From Chitinophagaceae bacterium (GTDB lineage: Bacteria > Bacteroidota > Bacteroidia > Chitinophagales > Chitinophagaceae), in contig JASLDA010000228.1 of assembly GCA_030151745.1 (NCBI GenBank), forward strand, positions 1 to 7,518: a stretch of DNA of 7,518 nt. The letters are read 5' to 3'. The position numbers were made by a program, and so were the translations under genes. The notes under the pieces were generated by a model that was given only the letters and a program-made list of their open reading frames with translations, did not search any database and was not told where the DNA came from. This document shows positions 5,699-7,518 of the stretch, piece by piece (position 1 is the stretch's first letter; each line of letters starts with the position of its first letter).

Positions 5699-6832
5699 TC
5701 AGGAAAGACGTTCCTGCTCGCGGAGCCAGCGCTCCGGGATTTCGTCCTGGCAGGCTGTCTGATAGTCGTTGAAGCTGCAGGGGACGAACTGTCCTTCGGG
5801 CAGCTCCATCCACCACCGGCCTGTGCGGCGGCTCTTCAGGAAGGTAGTGTCGTTGGAAGTGAACTTCACATGGAATTCGGCAAACTGGCTGCGGTCGCTG
5901 AGCGGGGCTTCATTGCGGCGCTGCACCACGCCTTCCAGGAAATACCAGATCATCTGCGCAATCAGGATGGCGGACATGTCCTGGACATCTTTGCGGGGAT
6001 CGTAGCCATAGATGCCGAAGGAGCGCAGATCGGGTGCCGCGCCCGCGTAACGGGTCAGCGCGCAGGCTTCGTCACCCCCGAAGCCGTTGGGAGAGCCGCC
6101 GGCGTTGGCCGGGCAATCGCCGTAGCGAACCGCGTTCATATCGAAGGAGAACAGGTCTGCGCTGCGCAGCGCCGGCTCGGCCTCATCCAGCTGCTCCCGG
6201 AGCCGGCCCACCCGGTGGAAGTCGAAGCGCAGCTTGTCGAGCGTTTCCAGCATCTGCGGATGCACGAAATAGCTCTGGAAGCCAAGGTGCGAATAGTGCC
6301 GGACGAAGTTGGGCGTGCCGGTCAGCATTTCCAGGAGGAAGGATCGGTCGGTGATCTCCTCCGTTTCGTCCAGGTCGATGCGGGCATCGGCCACGACCGC
6401 GTTGATTACCTGCTGCGCGCTCTTGAAGGCCGCATACTGCTGCATGGTCAGGTCGTGCGAGCCGCCGAGCAGGATCACGATCCGGCCCTGGGCCTGCAGC
6501 TCTTCCAGCACCATGCGCAGGGCGGCGCGGGTGTCGTGGACGGTTGCGCCCTGGCGGATATTGCCGGCATCCGCTATACGGAGGCCGGGCTGCCAGTCGT
6601 AGAACTGGTACAGCTGGCGGCGGATGGCGTCGGGGCCTTCGCTCCAGGCGGCCCGGCGCTCGCGGCCCCGCTGCTCCCCGCAGCCGACGATGACGATCTC
6701 CGCGTCGCCCAGGTCGAAGTTGTCCTGTGTCGCAAAGCGGATGCGGCTGCCCAGCTGCAAGGGATCGTAGCTGATCCCGTCCTCGGATTCAATAAAATGG
6801 CGCTCGTCGAAAAAGGGCTGAAGGTCTTGCAT
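5699..6832 (-). CDS. Arginase/formimidoylglutamase-fold protein with a partly degenerate metal site
   Basis: A 377-residue protein of the ureohydrolase (arginase, agmatinase, formimidoylglutamase) fold, longer than the usual 300-330. Fold motifs appear in order: GGSHDLT (123-129; His126 is the first metal ligand), DARID (149-153, where active enzymes have DAHxD), SFDMN (229-233, where active enzymes have SxDxD) and a Glu in FGGDEACALTRYAG (Glu255). Two of the six Mn2+ ligands are thus replaced (His by Arg151, Asp by Asn233), so hydrolysis of a guanidino or formimino substrate is doubtful. The C-terminal part (about 320-375, including GRWWMELP and NDYQTACQDEIPERW) looks like the extension I associate with Bacteroidota members often labelled formimidoylglutamase. 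The ATG at 6832 gives a natural N-terminus. No histidine or arginine catabolism genes are nearby, so the substrate and role are unknown. A long open frame on the opposite strand is a shadow. Confidence 0.85.
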   Translation of the reverse strand: MQDLQPFFDERHFIESEDGISYDPLQLGSRIRFATQDNFDLGDAEIVIVGCGEQRGRERRAAWSEGPDAIRRQLYQFYDWQPGLRIADAGNIRQGATVHDTRAALRMVLEELQAQGRIVILLGGSHDLTMQQYAAFKSAQQVINAVVADARIDLDETEEITDRSFLLEMLTGTPNFVRHYSHLGFQSYFVHPQMLETLDKLRFDFHRVGRLREQLDEAEPALRSADLFSFDMNAVRYGDCPANAGGSPNGFGGDEACALTRYAGAAPDLRSFGIYGYDPRKDVQDMSAILIAQMIWYFLEGVVQRRNEAPLSDRSQFAEFHVKFTSNDTTFLKSRRTGRWWMELPEGQFVPCSFNDYQTACQDEIPERWLREQERLS

Positions 6833-6848
6833 GGCTGGATTTGGGCCG

Positions 6849-6856
6849 CAAAGAAA
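6849..6856 (-). promoter_or_regulatory. Possible -7 box for the arginase-like gene
   Basis: On the - strand this reads TTTCTTTG, one base off the Bacteroidota TAnnTTTG box, and lies 16 bp before the ATG at 6832. A TTG (complement of 6871-6873) lies only 14 nt upstream, shorter than the usual 17-23, so the promoter is weakly supported. Confidence 0.22.
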
Positions 6857-6926
6857 AGTTGAATCGGCGACAAGTTGGCCGCGCTGCCGGAAGCGTAACG
6901 AGTTTTCAAACTATCAGCGTCTCAAC

Positions 6927-6959
6927 TTGCTCTGTTCCGGGGCTCAATCAATACCTTTG
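6927..6959 (+). promoter_or_regulatory. Bacteroidota-type promoter for ftsX
   Basis: TTG at 6927-6929, a 22-nt spacer, then TACCTTTG at 6952-6959 match the phylum's primary sigma consensus TTG-N17-23-TAnnTTTG in every fixed position. The -7 box ends only 6 bp before the ftsX ATG at 6966, so transcription would start at or within a few bases of the start codon, giving a leaderless or nearly leaderless mRNA. A further promoter upstream cannot be ruled out. Confidence 0.6.
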
Positions 6960-6965
6960 ACGCCT

Positions 6966-7518
6966 ATGGCGATCAGCAAAAAATCGAAGCCTACCTACCT
7001 GTATGCCATTATCGGGGTGAGCCTGGTGTTATTCCTGCTGGGCATCCTCGGCTGGCTCGTTATCAACGGCCGCTCGCTGACGCGGGAATTCAAGGAGAAT
7101 ATCACCGTTACCGTAGATTTCCACGATGCCGTGACCCCGGAAAAGATCGCGCTCCTCGATACCATTCTGGACAAGCAGCCTTTCGCCAAGCAGACCCGGG
7201 TCATCTCCAAAGAAGAGGCCCTGCGCCTGCAAAGCGAGGTCGAAGGTGAGAACGTGGAGCAGTTCCTGGGATATAACCCGTTGTTTGCCAGCCTGGAAAT
7301 GAATGTCTATGCCGAGTATGCAAACCGCGACAGCCTGGAGAAGATCCGGCAGTTCGTGCTCCAGAGCAATATCGTCCGGGAGGTGACTTATCCCCGGGGG
7401 CAAGTGGAGCAGATGAACAGCAATTTCCGGCGCATCAACCTGATCCTGGGTATAGTCGCGCTCGTGCTGGTAATCGCCGTCGTGATCCTGATCGACAATA
7501 CCGTGCGCCTGGCGATGT
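6966..7518 (+). CDS. ftsX: Cell division protein FtsX, Bacteroidota type (3' truncated)
   Basis: Permease-like membrane subunit of the FtsEX complex, which in studied bacteria couples ATP hydrolysis by FtsE to activation of peptidoglycan hydrolases during division. The visible 184 residues are about 60% of the usual 290-300. After a short basic N-terminus comes transmembrane helix 1 (about 11-33, rich in V, L, I and G), then the extracytoplasmic domain (about 36-155) with VISKEEAL, FLGYNPLFASLEM and QSNIVREVTYP, and helix 2 (about 158-176) leading into DNTVRLAM. The motifs NGR after helix 1, LGYNPL, SNIVREV and DNT(V/I)RLAM are typical of Bacteroidota FtsX. The reading frame is open to the right edge, with the remaining two helices outside. 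The ATG at 6966 is fixed by homology and by the promoter just before it. No ftsE is visible; in this phylum it is usually elsewhere. Confidence 0.93.
   Translation, partial: MAISKKSKPTYLYAIIGVSLVLFLLGILGWLVINGRSLTREFKENITVTVDFHDAVTPEKIALLDTILDKQPFAKQTRVISKEEALRLQSEVEGENVEQFLGYNPLFASLEMNVYAEYANRDSLEKIRQFVLQSNIVREVTYPRGQVEQMNSNFRRINLILGIVALVLVIAVVILIDNTVRLAM

Noticed and set aside
5642..6862. 406-codon + strand open frame covering the whole arginase-like gene
   Set aside because: It is longer than the - strand gene, but its product shows no family motifs, whereas the - strand product shows ordered ureohydrolase motifs.

Overview
The window most likely comes from a GC-rich member of the Bacteroidota (perhaps Chitinophagales or Sphingobacteriales; genus not resolved). 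Three things point there. The partial gene at the right end is an FtsX of the Bacteroidota type. A canonical Bacteroidota promoter (TTG, 22-nt spacer, TAnnTTTG) sits directly before it. None of the starts I could fix has a visible Shine-Dalgarno sequence, which is normal in this phylum. No rRNA, tRNA, CRISPR array or intact insertion sequence was seen.

Layout. Three genes on the + strand fill the left two thirds: a 5'-truncated PoxB-type pyruvate oxidase/dehydrogenase (1-1083), a DctA-type C4-dicarboxylate symporter (1239-2483) and a MaeB-type malic enzyme with a C-terminal phosphotransacetylase-like domain (2647-4932). A 766-bp non-coding region follows (4933-5698) that is unusually rich in inverted repeats. 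Next is a - strand gene for an arginase/formimidoylglutamase-fold protein with a partly degenerate metal site (5699-6832). A 133-bp divergent promoter region separates it from ftsX (6966 to the right edge, truncated).

How the genes fit together. DctA would import malate, fumarate or succinate; MaeB would convert malate to pyruvate with production of NADPH; PoxB would decarboxylate pyruvate oxidatively to acetate, passing electrons to quinone. The three form a plausible dicarboxylate-to-acetate route. Gaps of 155 and 163 bp leave room for separate promoters, so this is a functional neighbourhood and not a proven operon. The arginase-like gene and ftsX look like a separate chromosomal unit.

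The least explained part is 4933-5698. It holds a 112-bp imperfect palindrome resembling an intergenic repeat I remember from this phylum, two adjacent long stem-loops followed by a terminator-like hairpin, and another branched palindrome cluster just beyond the arginase-like gene. It may be a cluster of repeat elements, a structured RNA, or a bidirectional termination zone between converging genes.
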